NCBI GenBank assembly: GCA_011037195.1
Contig: JAAEAF010000236.1
Span: forward strand, 1 to 64,000
DNA: 64,000 bases
Origin: Triatoma infestans
Taxonomy: Eukaryota; Arthropoda; Insecta; Hemiptera; Reduviidae
Direction: 5' to 3'
Position numbers and translations under genes: made by a program. The notes under the pieces were generated by a model. That model saw only the letters and a program-made list of their open reading frames with translations, made no database searches and was not told where the DNA came from. Shown here piece by piece: positions 33,968-45,623 of this stretch. Position 1 is the first letter of the stretch. Each line of letters begins with the position of its first letter.

Positions 33968-35238
33968 ATTTTTTTCCCCCCCACACCAATCGGGCGGTCC
34001 CTGAGCTTGCGCTCACACCCGCCCAGAGAAGCCATCGACTTCAGAAAGAGAAGGAGGAAAAGAGCCAGAGAAAAATTCCTGCCCTTCCTCCCTCCTCTAC
34101 CAACTAAAGTAGGCAGCGCGGAATCACGCTATCCAAAGGAACCTGAAAGATCTAAACAAAACAAACACAAAACTAACAAAAGAACCACAAAAGATAAAAT
34201 GGATAAAAGTCTTAAGCAGCCACAACAACCACGCAATAAATACATCCACTCAAAGCCTCGCACATACCCATAACGTATAACCCATCCATACCATACATCC
34301 CAAAACGTATATCTTAACAAGAACCAGCAATTCCCTAAACAACATAACAAGGGAAAAACTCCAAAAAAAAGTATAGAATAAAATAAATAAATAAAAATAG
34401 CCCACCCAAAGCAATCCCTCCAATCTGCCGTAACTCCGCCTCACAAGGCCCCACGACAATTGGCGCTCAAACGCCTCGACCGCAAATTCCCTAAAGGCCT
34501 CATAGGCCGGGCCATTCTCCAATAACAAAGGAAGAGAATCGTTACTCAAGCTGAGGTGAAAGCCCACTTTGCGCCACATAAAAACTCTCAGATTCTCGTA
34601 CTTGCCGCAAGACAAAAGAATGTGCTCCGCGGTCTCTTCCATTCCACTACGGCAGTTCCCATTGTCCACCAAACCCATTCTATACCACTTGCCGTTTATA
34701 AAGCCGTGACCCGTTATTAACCGAGATACGGCATATGAAATTACCTTCGGGACAATACGCCTGCCTACCTGGCAGGAACAAAAACGTGGTCCTGCCGTTC
34801 GCGGAGACCCTCCACCTCGATTCCCATTCCGCCATCAACTCCTCCTCCAACCTCTTCTTACCCTGCTCTCGCAGCCATACACCCTGATCTCCTCCCAAGT
34901 CCTCAGGGACAGACGGAACCCTAAGATGCCCAAAACAAGGCGCTTTGCCTCTCCTCAAAAAATATCTGCTTGCCGCTCTAACCACCTCCAAGTCTAGCGG
35001 AAGGCAACCTGTAAGCACCTGCAAGGCCTCCGTGGAGACCGTTCTGCTGAAGTGGCCCATAGACAACAGCATGACCGCTGCATTGCCAATAAATGCCTTT
35101 TTACCACCGAGAGCCAAAACTGACGCACTGTACACAATCTGCGGAAGCAATACAGAGCGGTACATTATCCTTGCTACTCCTCTGGAAAGGCCCCACTCCT
35201 TTCTTTTTATACTATTAAGCCTATTCATTACCTTCTCT
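33968..35238 (-). mobile_element. 5'-truncated R1-like LINE
   Basis: 1.27 kb on the minus strand, flanked by ATTTTATATATA-type duplications (from about 33956 and at 35239-35250) inside a family R copy. It is much richer in GC than its surroundings. It contains the C-terminal half of a reverse-transcriptase ORF and a 3' UTR ending in a T/A-rich tail. Confidence 0.82.
34250..35228 (-). pseudogene. LINE (R1-like) reverse transcriptase, C-terminal part with one frameshift
   Basis: The first piece (35228 down to 34680) carries the RT thumb and connection: RIMYRSVLLPQIVYSASVL, then AAVMLLSMGHFSRTVSTEAL, and WESRWRVSANGRTTF. A frameshift at about 34680 moves into the second piece, which starts GLVDNGNC and holds the terminal knuckle EETAEHILLSCGKYENLR. 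In R1-clade LINEs this tail normally has CxxC before EETxEHxLxxC; here the second Cys reads as Ser. The coding frame runs to about 34250, with a hydrophobic end that is probably past the true C-terminus. The RT catalytic YxDD and the endonuclease are not present, so it is a dead 5'-truncated copy. Confidence 0.8.
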
Positions 35239-35310
35239 ATTTTATATATAACTTTATTGAGAGGTGTTAGACAAAGTCGTGAGAGTGTTTCACGCCAGCC
35301 TAGTTTCTGT
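35239..35310 (+). repeat. Family R right end after LINE insertion
   Basis: TAGACAAAGTCGTGAGAGTG followed by TTTCACGCCAG. Confidence 0.75.
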
Positions 35311-35907
35311 GATTTTTTAGGTTCTTAAAACATCAGTCAGATAAATAAATGTATTGGAAAAACTAGTCTAAAAGAATTTTTATGAAAATCACCCTTTCAT
35401 TGAAAATAAAGAAATCGTCTCTCTTTACTATTAAAATATTTTCATATTTAAATATTACAAGCTATTCGAATAGAATATCAAAGGAAAATGATTTCTTGTT
35501 CTTGTTCAATATATAAATTATATTTCAAAGGAATTCCATTTTACGAAAAGGTAAAATTAATATAGATTTTATAAATGTAACTGAAGCAGAAAATTCTTAT
35601 AGATTGTCGTAGGCGGAGTTCGCTTATATAATGTACATTTTTGAAAAGGTTATATGTGTTTATATTCCATTAGACTAGAGCCCAGTCACTTTGTTGAGTT
35701 CCTAAAAATAATCAGAGTCCCCACTAGTGCAATAAATCCATATATATATATGTGATATAAATGATGGGGGTCTATAAAATAAAAAAATCTGGAAACACTC
35801 ACTGGTTTTCACTCACTCACACAGACGAATTCTAAAAACCACTTTTTCGGACTCGCGGAACTTATAGCAGCAAAACAGCAAAAATAGCGTTTTTCAATAA
35901 AAAGTAT

Positions 35908-36675
35908 TTATTTTAAATATACAAAATATAGCGCATTTTGATTAAATGTTGTAAGCCATCTTTCTGTCATCTGTTGGATCCCTCGGTAATATCATTCCTT
36001 CGGTTTGAAATCAAAAAACTCCTGCACCCCAGTTTCAACGTCGGGTGAACTTATTAAATTTTCTTCCTTCAAGAAAGTGTGCTCGTTGGTCTTATGGCTA
36101 GCGCACTTGTCCTGAGAATTCGGGATTCGATTCCCGTGAAGGCAAAGTCGATGATGACCCAGCATCGTGACAAAAAGTGGGAAACACAGTTGGTAGCGCC
36201 CTAAATAGCAAAGGCCGGAACTAAAATGGCAAGGGAACTGCGGCGTGCTTACCACACGTCCCCCTTTCAAATCGCCGTCTAGCAAGCCTTAGCCCTTCAT
36301 GGGCTGTTGCGCCATAGGTTTTTTTTTTTTTAAGAAAGTGTGCTATGGACCGAAACTATTGGTAGTCGGATGGAGCTAAGTCTAGGCTATAGGATGGTGT
36401 AAAAGAAGTTCAATGCCATCATCTTTAATTCTTTCTTTAGCCTGACGGAAGGTATATGGCCGAGCGTTATCTTGTTGGAACAAAAATTGTTTTTGCTTGA
36501 CCAAAGCAGCATAACGCTGGATAATTTTTGAGTACATTCTATCTAAATGATGGCCATTAAGATCGCAATTCATGGAAAGTCCAATTGCTGCTTTATAGTT
36601 CCAGAAAACGCAAAACATCGACTTTTTCTCAAATTGCCGGAAAAGCCGCTTGACCTCGATCCAACCATCATTCAC
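35908..36675 (-). pseudogene. Mariner transposase relic split by a SINE
   Basis: The minus strand from 36675 reads CVFWNYKAAIGLSMN, then QRYAALVKQKQFLFQQDNAR followed by PYTFRQAKERIKDDGIELL, the second-Asp block and following helix of mariner DDD transposases ('HxDNARPHT'). HHPIA, stops and frameshifts follow. After the SINE it resumes KEENLISSPDVETGVQEFFD and ends TERWLTTFNQNALYFVYLK with a stop at 35908. This is the usual mariner C-terminus. The catalytic Asp of QQDNARP is kept. No intact ends were identified. The start region above 36675 is scrambled. Confidence 0.8.
36084..36331 (+). mobile_element. tRNA-derived SINE, family 2, inside a mariner relic
   Basis: 248 bp with a perfect 13-bp duplication AAGAAAGTGTGCT (36071-36083 and 36332-36344). 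A-box-like TGGTCTTATGGCTAGCGCAC and B-box-like GGATTCGATTCCCG lie in the first 60 bp, and the 3' end is a T-run. It is unrelated in body to SINE family 1. Confidence 0.92.
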
Positions 36676-36779
36676 CTATCTCAGGATTCCTCTCATCAAA
36701 GTCACAGGAGGCCGCGTCCTATTACCACTATTACATTTTTGAAACCAACGTCGGGAATAATACGCTGATCAAGGACAAC

Positions 36780-37880
36780 ATCCCCTTCGAAAAAATATTA
36801 AAATGAGGACGTTTAGCTTCAGTTGCTGTACACTGTTTTTTTTTTTCAGTAGCGACGTAAAATTACTAATATATCAAAAGACAAAGTCATGATTTTCTAA
36901 AACAGCTCACAATTGAACTGAATATTTCAAGGGGATATAATATGTATAAAATCACTGTTCAGAGTCTAAAGATTAATATAATATCATGCTGGTAAATATC
37001 AGACGTATGTGGATTGGTTTTAAAGTCCATGGAAATTGTTTAGTTAGGAAAAAAGAACATTTTTTTTTTAGAAGTTGGTTGAATAAAAAATTGAATTATA
37101 ATTTTGTACACAACATGGTTATCTATAATAATGTATTGAACTTTTATTATACAAATAAAAGGCTAAAAACAATGTGACGCGTGCACACGCGCTATATAGA
37201 GTTCTTTCAAAGTATTTTATTGTTAGAACCTAATAAGGTGGAAAAAATAATGTAAAAAGGAAAAGATAGATTGGATAAAGAAAAAAATGGGGGGGGGGAG
37301 GAGAAAGAGAGAAAAGAAAAGATGTAAAGGTTATTGAAGAAATTGTGGCCACAGTGAGTGGCGAAGAAGTTGGTTCTTCTACATTGTTGCTAGCCTAGAA
37401 CCATAAAGTGGCCGTGGGTTATAACATGGTTATACTGGTGGCTCAACTTCTTCATTCCACTTTATACTTTTATTATTATATTTCCACCAACCTTACTTTG
37501 ACAGTGTCTCCTATAAAAATTGGACTTTTATTATTTGATATTAATAATAATGTTCACGTACATATATATATATATATATACATGTATGTGAAAGGTCATT
37601 CAGTGTTCACTCTTTTAGATTATTAAATTCCTATTATTACGAGATATTTATTTTTAATTACCAGCTCAATTTATCTGAACAAAAGTGAAACATAATTTTA
37701 TAAATCTGATATGAAATATTCACAAAACTTTAGATTATATCATTTTTTTACTTTCTTTAACTGCTCTAAAAGGAAGTACTAAAGATTGCGTCAAATTTTG
37801 GTAATTGAGATTTATCGAAAATGTAATGATAAGAGGAAATGATTGATGGTTGTTGAATTGATGAACAATGATGTGATGTA
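36780..37880. other. AT-rich stretch, nothing assigned
   Basis: Holds a G-run (37290-37300) in purine-rich sequence and an (AT)n tract (37560-37580). A family R left-end fragment lies at about 37765-37820. Confidence 0.4.
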
Positions 37881-37895
37881 ATAGAATTAATCGCT

Positions 37896-37990
37896 AGTAA
37901 ATTCGTCACCCAAAAGCTGTATTCAGTAGTTCCATAAGCAACCGCATGAAGGCGCCATTAATGAGCCTCCGCGCGTACGATACCCGTAGG
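37896..37990 (+). repeat. Dispersed repeat, relative of 50.75 and 63.8 kb copies
   Basis: AAAAGCTGTATTCAGTAGTT matches AAAAGCTGGGCTCAGTAGTT near 63822. Confidence 0.55.
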
Positions 37991-38129
37991 GGTAGATTAC
38001 ATCTTCTGTTACACGAATGGGGTTCAATTTCGTCAGCCCATCTCTCATCTAGAAGTTGTCTTTAGCTGCAGGAGTAACATTCCTTCCGGAAATCTAGGGA
38101 ATATTCGTTAAGATTGGGTCTGTTTGGGT

Positions 38130-38640
38130 GACACCTGATTATTACCTTCGGTGTTTTTAAGGACGGTTCCAGAATGGATGTTAGATCTGGAGGTGCGGTT
38201 TATTTTTAGACAGGATATCACTTGGCATTATCTCTTGGTGAATGTACCACTGTTTTCCAGGTTGAAGTTTATGATATTCTATGTTGTATTTTGGATGAGA
38301 GGGTACGAAACACTAACTTAAAAGGTGTTTGCATCCGCTCGAACAGTCAAGCTGCGTTGAAAGCGCTGAGTTCTTTTGTCTTCACTTCCAGATTGGTACT
38401 AGAATTTTCTAAAAGACTGGAAAGACTGGTTTATTCTTTGAAGGATATACTTGCAGCTCTGGGTACCAGAGTCGTATGATGAAAAGGTGGATAGGTTTGC
38501 CAAATTAGGCGTCTCTCGCCCTTTCAGCGGTCTCGAACCTGCTGTTGGTGTTTCTTTAGGCACACGTCTGTCAAGCTTCCAGTTTTGGATAGCTTCACCG
38601 CATTCAACCCTATCTATGAAATTAATCAACCCTATCTTTA
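38130..38640 (+). pseudogene. LINE RNase H domain fragment (I/jockey-like)
   Basis: Plus-strand pieces follow the order of LINE RNase H. FKDGSRMDVRSGGAV (first catalytic Asp with DGS) is followed by a stop. Then FQVEVYDILCCILDE has the Glu of 'FQAEVxAI', GVCIRSNSQAALKALSSF corresponds to 'IxSDSQAALKAL' with Asp changed to Asn, and DEKVDRFAKLGVSRPFSGLE is the 'GNExADxxAkxG' end. Catalytic Asp loss and a frameshift at about 38465 make it dead. Ends and TSD were not determined. Confidence 0.72.
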
Positions 38641-38734
38641 AATTTAATGTTATGCGGATTTCTCTTCTGAACTACATTGTAATCACACCAGTATACTACC
38701 TGCCTATTTGTGTAGTACCGCCCCTCTTTGACTC

Positions 38735-39560
38735 TTGATAAGAGGAAGAATTGCGGTCATGCCAAATTTTCGAAATTGTTATTTTACAGGAAACACATGT
38801 TTTGAGGTTTCTTAAATATGGACTTAAATATTTCCAGCGAATGGTCTGTATGTAGGTGTTTATGTTTTAACAAAATATCTCAAAAACGAAAAAGAAAAAA
38901 TATCACAGGAAACCCAAACTTAATATTCCGTTTAGATATTACCACCGCATTAGACATGAAGGTTTCGCGCAAAATCAACCGGAAGTGCGATTTTACTGAA
39001 TAGTTTTTCCAGTTTTTCTCGGAAAACGGCTCCAACGATTTTCTTTAAACTTCGTATACCATCTATACACATGGCTACCACTTTTATTTGAAACATTTTC
39101 CCGGGAAAATTGATTTTTCTGGGGAGGTTCTGGGGGGGGGGACAGTAGCGTTTTCTGTCTAATATACCTGCCGGCAGTGCAACTTTATGGAATAAATTTT
39201 TCATTTTTTTGGAATTTTCAAAAAGGGCTACAACGATTTTCTTTAAACTTGGAATGCTCATTTCCAGATATAACCCTATCATTTCCAAAAAAAAAAGAAA
39301 AAAAATGTTGACTTTAGATAGTTTTGTGGAAATTGTGGCAAAAAAAATTCGAAATTGAGTTCCATGTTATTGGCGCGCTTTTCACTTCCTTAACTGCTTG
39401 GGTTGGTACTTATTCCCCCACCATGTCTATATTTATTTTAGAACAAATTGATAAAAGTTGAAGTTTAAAGTCAATTTCTCATTTTATATATTAACATAAA
39501 TAGTAAGAGAAAAGTGGTAGTTTAGTATTTCTCATCAATGAGATTTATTTAGTTCCAACT
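38735..39560 (+). repeat. Family R, near-complete copy
   Basis: Begins GATAAGAGGAAGAATTGCGG, has 'ATATTCCGTTTAGATATTAC', 'CAACCGGAAGTGCGATTTTA' and two internal blocks, and fades near AGTAAGAGAAAAGTGG at about 39500. Confidence 0.8.
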
Positions 39561-39729
39561 AATATATTTTCTTCAAACTTAGACTTATCACAAGAAATTA
39601 AATGGAATTAATGTTGAACGTAACAAATTAATTTAGAGGAAGGCTTCCAGTCTCAACTAAAACCAATTTTTGCAGAAAAAGGTTTCGAAACAAAAGTGAG
39701 TGCATGGATTCATCAATGTATACTTCTTT

Positions 39730-39910
39730 TGTGAAATGAGTGTGAAACTAAGTTTGCTCTGTGCGAGTCTGTGTTGTCACACTGTCTGAAAAACGCATCC
39801 TGAAGATGGGCGAACGCCCGAAACCGGTCGATGACCACAAAATGAAGCAGGCTACCACGGAAAATGTCTCTGATGCTTTCCAGCTCTGCGGAACCAACCA
39901 CCACAACAAA
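39730..39910 (+). repeat. Hammerhead-module repeat, best-preserved copy
   Basis: Flanks are GCTCTGTGCGAGTCTGTGTT on the left and CACAAAATGAAGCAGG, then TCTCTGATGCTTTCCAGC, on the right, shared with the copies at 33.6 and 51.5 kb. The ribozyme-like core is annotated separately. Confidence 0.8.
39796..39833 (+). ncRNA. Hammerhead ribozyme-like motif (type I, minimal helix III)
   Basis: The order is helix I 5' strand CATC (39796-39799), core CTGAAGA (39800-39806), helix II GGGC/GCCC closed by GAAC (39808-39819), core GAAA (39820-39823), helix III ACC/GGT (39823-39828), cleavage-site C (39829), and helix I 3' strand GATG (39830-39833). All invariant hammerhead positions are present. Helix III is a loopless palindrome, so one copy alone could not fold it; dimer pairing is known for such minimal motifs in Penelope-like elements and retrozymes. 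Activity is inferred. Confidence 0.72.
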
Positions 39911-40429
39911 TATACTTCTTTTGCTTAATTCTGATCGATTGCAGACTTTGAATATTGGTACAATAATTTTATGAATTATAATTCACCAGTTATACTAAAA
40001 TATATAGAATTCCAATTTTTATAACATGATAAATAATATAATGGAATTATCTTGCTAATTTATAATTTTCTTCTTGATATAAATGAAAAAATAAAACAGG
40101 TGTTCGGTTCATGATGCGGGTGTTTATGTTACATTCCGTTATAATATAGTTTTAGTTTGCTATTGTGTTGGAAAAAATAAACAAAACAAAAAAAAAGCAA
40201 TGAACCAGCGTTCTTTTTGTGATAAAACAAGTGGAAATTGTGTGATTAATATAATACATTTTTCTCAGACCATATTCTTTAACAATAAAAAACTTTTCTC
40301 TTTATATTTTCAACTGTCAGTTCTAATCACTACTGTACAGACCAGCTTTAATTTCAATATATATATATATAGCAAATATAATACACAATGTGATGGAAGC
40401 GAGAAGCAGAAAATAAAATATTTAAAAAA

Positions 40430-40753
40430 ATGAGTTTAGAGGCAAAACTGGACGAAGTTGACTCGCAAAAGAGTGAGGAACAGGTAGTGGAAGACAAAGC
40501 ACTTGGCACTATATTTGTAAAACACCCCATTGGAATACGGCGATCTTATATAAATATGAGACCAATAATGAAAGGTTTTTCAGTCTTTACACACAGTCAA
40601 GAAGTTATCAACGCGTTATTTTCAAGAAGTGTTCTACGCTGTCACTCTGTCATGCTGTATAAGGATGAATGTGTTTATAAAGTAAATTTGAATGTGTTTA
40701 TAAGGATGAATGTATATATAAGGATGGCTGTATTTATAAGGATCATAATCTAG
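40430..40753 (+). other. Unassigned open frame with minisatellite tail
   Basis: The first 60 codons are hydrophilic (MSLEAKLDEVDSQKSEEQVV) and could be a real amino end. The last third is generated by a tandem 'TGTTTATAAGGATGAATGTA'-type repeat (40665-40745). No family is recognised and no donor was confirmed. Confidence 0.22.
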
Positions 40754-40859
40754 TTTTATATTTAGTTCAGCTTGTCTTTATGTATAAAGAAATATCTAGT
40801 TATTAAATTATAAGTTGCCTTCAATCATAGTCAAATTTCTAATACCTTATTCACTTAAA

Positions 40860-41250
40860 TTCTTCTCATATTTCTTAAAATTACGTCCTTAAAAACCGCT
40901 CGTGCTCTAACAACAACCAAAGAGAGGAAAGAGAAGCTCAACCACTCTCTCGGACTGGAGTGGGAGAAACTGTATAAATATAGCGACGGACAGTCCATAA
41001 AAACACAGTTGAATTCAGTTCAATACATCCAGTTACTACGTTTCATTTTCATACCACTGTACTTTAAAACATTTCTCTATTGTAAAGTCCAGGCAGTCTG
41101 TATCACTTAATTAATACATTAGTTAACCAGTGTTAACCAAGTCTTCTTCTTATATCTCAATCAGGCCTAAATTCTCTTCACTTAACACATCCATTATAGT
41201 GCCAAACTACAAATAATCAAACATGCATCCAGCATCCACTTGCTCATACT
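40860..41250 (+). promoter_or_regulatory. TATA-containing, LTR-like region
   Basis: TGTATAAATATAGC (about 40971-40984) is followed 30-40 bp on by CAGTTGAATTCAGTTCAATA, an arrangement like a TATA box and arthropod initiator (TCAGT). The block resembles the promoter part of an insect LTR, but no second copy or clean ends were found. Confidence 0.35.
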
Positions 41251-41459
41251 ATACAGTTTTCATTATTTTTCATTTAAATTTTTAATTGAATTAAAAAAAT
41301 ATTTCCGAAAAATCAAAGTTTAAACTTTTATTCATTGAATGCCATGGAAACTGGTAAAATACTTACATTTAAAAATTCTGTGGACGTTATCCAATGGTCC
41401 ACAACTTACTATTTTATGTTTATTTTTGCATTTTTATAAGTTGAAACATTTTTTTTCTC

Positions 41460-41790
41460 CTTTCTCTTACTGCTCGTCAGAAGAGAAAGTTTTATAATCA
41501 CATTAAACTATTCAGAATTGAGTGTCTATTGGTACTCCATGTTTTGAGAACAACTTAGCATGAAAAAATGGTTTCTATAAGTTGTTGTCTCTTTTTCTTT
41601 TTCTCTTTGCGTGTATGTGTGGTTTTTTTTGTGGATATGCGAATGTAAATACCAAATTCAACAACGAAAAACTACAAGATTTTCAAATTTATTTTTCATA
41701 GATTCACAGGAGATCTGATACTGTTAGGAAAAAATTCCTCAACTGGAACTGTCACTTTTCTGAAATTTTGTTTGCAGTTTTCTCAAAAAC
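41460..41790 (+). repeat. Decayed family R fragment
   Basis: AGAAGAGAAAGTTTTATAAT at the left, then 'CTCAACTGGAACTGTCACTT'. Confidence 0.55.
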
Positions 41791-42484
41791 GAAATGAACA
41801 ATTTTATTTAAAATGAATGTATTTATTAAGATGAATGGCTTACTAGGATGAATGTAACTATTACCGAATCAGTATTAGGAAAATAAGGTATTTATGACTG
41901 TGATTTATAGTTATACGTATAGTGAGAAACATTAACTACTGTACCCAAATATTTATCAAAAATAAAAGAGTAAAGTAGCGTTACATTGAATTAATAAGGT
42001 TAAGATATTATCTATTTTGTTTGTTTTGGATTAGAGTTCATTCGTTTGAATAATATACAGTGGTTTTATGTGGCAGTGTGTCTATTTAATGTAGTTCCGG
42101 TGCAAAGGACCACTGATGTTGTGCACCTATCAAAATAAAATAATAAAAAAATTCTTTAAGCTTTGTATGTACACTATATTTGTTATATGTCTTGTCATTT
42201 TTATTTCATAATTTTTCTTTAGGGTAGTAATTGTAGGCATGTTACTAAGGTACTATTGATCACTCTTACAATGTTCATCAGAATCAAATCCATTGCCAGA
42301 AATTCCGAGTTCAAAGAAAATCGATTGACTTTAAGTGCGACTTCACTATATTTAGAAAGATGGAAATTTAGATAAGGTAGTACAAAAAATAATCTTTTTA
42401 AATTAGAAGATGGTAGAAGAAAGATTGTAGAATCAAGAAAAAGATGGATTGAAGAAATAGAGGTGGGTTTTAGAAGCTGGGAAT

Positions 42485-43315
42485 AAGAAAGAAAGAAAGA
42501 AAAGTTTATTATGCCCGTGGACCTATGTCCTTTAAGAGCAAAAAAGAAATTTACATCTCGTAAAATATAATAGTATAATCACTCTCTGATCTAATTTAAC
42601 TAAATAAATATAAAATAAATTTCCTCCAGTTGTTAACATTAATATTAAATAAAACTATTTACAATAACTATATACAGATTTAAAACTAAAATTAATACTA
42701 CTAATAAATAAAAATAATAGAAATAATAATAATAACAATTAGTAAAAACATAATTTCCCCTGAACTTTGCAAATAAATAATTATAAAAATAAATTTAAAA
42801 CTAAAAAATGTTTTCTTGCTAGTCGTGTCAGTAGGTAAGTCGTTCTATAGTTTACTAGCAGTAACGTTAAATGAATTTTGATATGTAGCAGTCCTGTAGG
42901 GTTGTATGTAAAGTCTAGAGTCAACAGTCCTTGTAGTACGTAAGTCTAGTGCAGCTTTTACCGAAAACATCTCCGCGAGATATTTTTGTATTTGCAATTT
43001 GAGCATCAAATACATGAAATTACCAATAAAGTACCTTCTCCTGTACTCAACATTAAGCCAGTTTAAATTGTGAAAATGTGGAGTTATGTGGTCAATATAA
43101 AATCGGATGCAGTAGTTAAGTGTTCTTTGTAATTTTAAATTCAGTTCGGAGGTTAGATCATTATAAAGTATACAACAATAATCAAAATACGGAAATATTA
43201 ATGTACTGATGAGCTGTTTACGGAGAGGTATGGGTAGCATGTTTTTATAGAGTTTCAACTGGTACAGAAGAAGGTGGAGAATCAAAGAGAAAGACAGTAG
43301 ACAATAGGACAAATT
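42485..43315 (-). mobile_element. 5'-truncated LINE (CR1/L2-like RT tail)
   Basis: The minus strand ends at the left in a (CTTT)n-type tail (complement AAGAAAGAAAG at 42486-42500), preceded by a 3' UTR. The coding part is at 42845-43312. The plus-strand sequence on its left (42405-42470, KRWIEEIE-type coding) looks like another older LINE tail. Confidence 0.7.
42845..43312 (-). pseudogene. LINE reverse transcriptase C-terminal fragment
   Basis: 155 open codons. PLRKQLISTLIFPYFDYCC is the 'LIxSLIFPHFDYC' helix after the RT palm, followed by LKLQRTLNYCIRFYIDHITP and HNLNWLNVEYRRRYFIGNF, the standard thumb/C-terminal pattern of CR1/L2-like LINEs. The stop at 42845 looks natural. The palm with its YxDD is missing through 5' truncation. 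The frame has no stops, so the insertion may be fairly young. Clade assignment between CR1, L2 and RTE-like is uncertain. Confidence 0.72.
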
Positions 43316-44663
43316 ATTATAGAAGCAAGGGTCGTTTAAGTTCTGCAGAATTATTAAAAAAGAAAATAAGAACTAAATGAATTGCAGTTGTTTTATATCA
43401 ATAATATTGTTATTTATTTTTTTTATTTTTTTACTTTTCCTTCCACTTTCAATACCCACAACAAGCAAAAGTGATCAAAACTATTTAAATGCCATGATTG
43501 ACATATGATAAGGGAAGTCAGAATTCATCCTGTCGGTGAAGAGACGTTTCCTTCAAATTTTAAACTTTCTATCACCAAGAGACCGACTAATATGTAAATT
43601 ATAATCGTTTATTGTAACTTGATATATTTTAAATGTGATATATTCGGACGACATAAAGATTTGTGTTTTCAGTAATTTTCTTTTCTTTCAATATCACAGC
43701 GTTAGATAGAAACAAGAGTTTAATATTATACGAGACAATAAAAAAGATTTTATTGATAATATTTTACTGGTAAATGATAACATTTTATAGCAGAAATCTC
43801 ACACATTTTATGGTCAATTAGATGCGACTTTAGTCTAGAGGTTCGATAAGACATCAGTTGGTGGGCATGCCCAACCATTTCATATATATCTGTCTTTTAT
43901 TATCGCCTTTTTTATTTAATATATTTATAACTTCAATATTTATGTTTTACGATTTAATGACTTTTAATTATCATTATTAAAACTATTATTATCTTAATTT
44001 TATAGTGGGATTTTTGGTGGGTCGGAAAGAAGACAATTATAAACTAATTCGTACTGTACTATAATTCAATATAAACAGCATTTTATGAATGGAAAAAAAA
44101 TTCAAAATATAGAAATAGTTAAAAATGAACTTTTCAGAATGTTTGGATCAAAAACCAACTTGATTTCTATAAATCCGGAATTGAAACTTTAACCATTGGG
44201 TGGCTTGCCGTCGTAGATAATGGGGGATGATTACATCATCGATTAAAAAAAATAAAAAGATAATAAAAATTCACTTTGATTTAATTTGATGAAAAAAAAA
44301 AGACTATACTTTCCCCAATACCCCTTTATATATTTTTCTGCATGAATAACGAATATCAAAGGTCATGCAAATCAAAATATTCTACAGTACAAATCCACAG
44401 TCACAACCTTCAAGCTGTGTCACGATAACTGCTGTAAACAATGGCAGCGATATGCTGCTCCCCCACGCACGCAACAAAATATGGCGTTTTGGCGCTTTGT
44501 TTATTATATTTAACTTCTAACTTTTTAAATAGACATTTTAAAAATGGAATTCTCGTAGCTGAAACAACTATCTAGTTCTATACCATAAAGAGAATATCTC
44601 GTATGAATATACACGCGGCTTTCTTTCAACTGAAGTTCATACATATCTAAAAAATGGATATAC
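43316..44663. other. AT-rich stretch, nothing assigned
   Basis: No coding, RNA or repeat-end signal recognised. Confidence 0.4.
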
Positions 44664-44671
44664 GTGGAAAT

Positions 44672-45525
44672 CAGTGGTGGCTTATGCTAGTGCATATGCA
44701 CTGCGACACTGCAGCACCCCCAGATAATAGCTACAAAAATTAATTTTTAAATTTATGATAGAAAATAATAATAACGATCTTTGCATAATTATTATTTAAA
44801 TACCATTAAGAAATCCATTTTTAAAAAAAGAATTATTTCATCAAGCGTTGCTTGATGTTGACGCTATCCAATTCGCAGTGTCAAAAAATGGTCATATTCG
44901 GTAATTTCCGTCAAGCTTCGTTGCCTTAACAATGTGAGCCAACTAGTGGAATAGTAGCTGCCCGCCGGGCAGTGTTGATTGAAATAGTGTGCAATATCAT
45001 AGATGATATTAAAATTAGAAATATTTTTAATGTGTTCGTTAAACGTTTAACGGCAAAATATTTTTTATTTTTATTCAATAATATTATTTTTGATAGAATA
45101 AAAATATACAATCAAATAAATATTATTTTATAGGTTTATCAAGGTGGGGGTTAGTATTGAGTACTCAAAAAAAAAATTAAATTATCTCCATTGACATTAC
45201 CCCACCAAAAAAATTGAAATATAAAACCAAAGGTCGTTCTAGTCCTAAAATTATAATTCAGCAAATAAAGCTAGTGTATGATTTCTCAAATAACTAATTT
45301 TAATGGAAACGTTATTCAAAAAATTTGTGAAGCTGAAACTCCAACAATGGATTTTACATTCACATAATTTTATTTATTATTTAGTTATTTGAAAAATCAT
45401 GTTTTTTTTATAACAGAAATATCGTAAAAAATATCTAAGAAATTTATTTTTAATTAAATTGAGTTGAATTTAGACATGCTCCGTTTTACAGCACCCCCAC
45501 CTGCCAACTTCACGGGCCGCCACTG
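44672..45525. mobile_element. hAT-type nonautonomous element (MITE)
   Basis: 854 bp with terminal inverted repeats CAGTGGTGGC / GCCGCCACTG (one mismatch) and subterminal GCAGCACCCCCA against the complement of GGGGGTGCTG. The 8-bp duplication GTGGAAAT (44664-44671 and 45526-45533) is perfect. The interior is AT-rich with no transposase. Confidence 0.93.
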
Positions 45526-45539
45526 GTGGAAATATAATT

Positions 45540-45623
45540 AGGCAAAAAAAAATGTTAGGCTTTCGGTAAACAGATTGTCTTTAAACTCTGATTTTTAGCA
45601 ACCGAATTCTTATTAATATTATA
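45540..45623 (-). repeat. Family R, cut by the DUF4817-type element
   Basis: Read on the minus strand it continues 46960-47285 after removal of the insertion ('ATAATATTAATAAGAATTCG'). Confidence 0.65.

Noticed and set aside
33923..34273. 116-codon basic plus-strand frame
   Set aside because: It is the antisense of the R1-like LINE 3' UTR.
40430..40753. Real gene of 107 codons
   Set aside because: The C-terminal third is minisatellite-coded and no homology is recognised; kept only as an unassigned frame.
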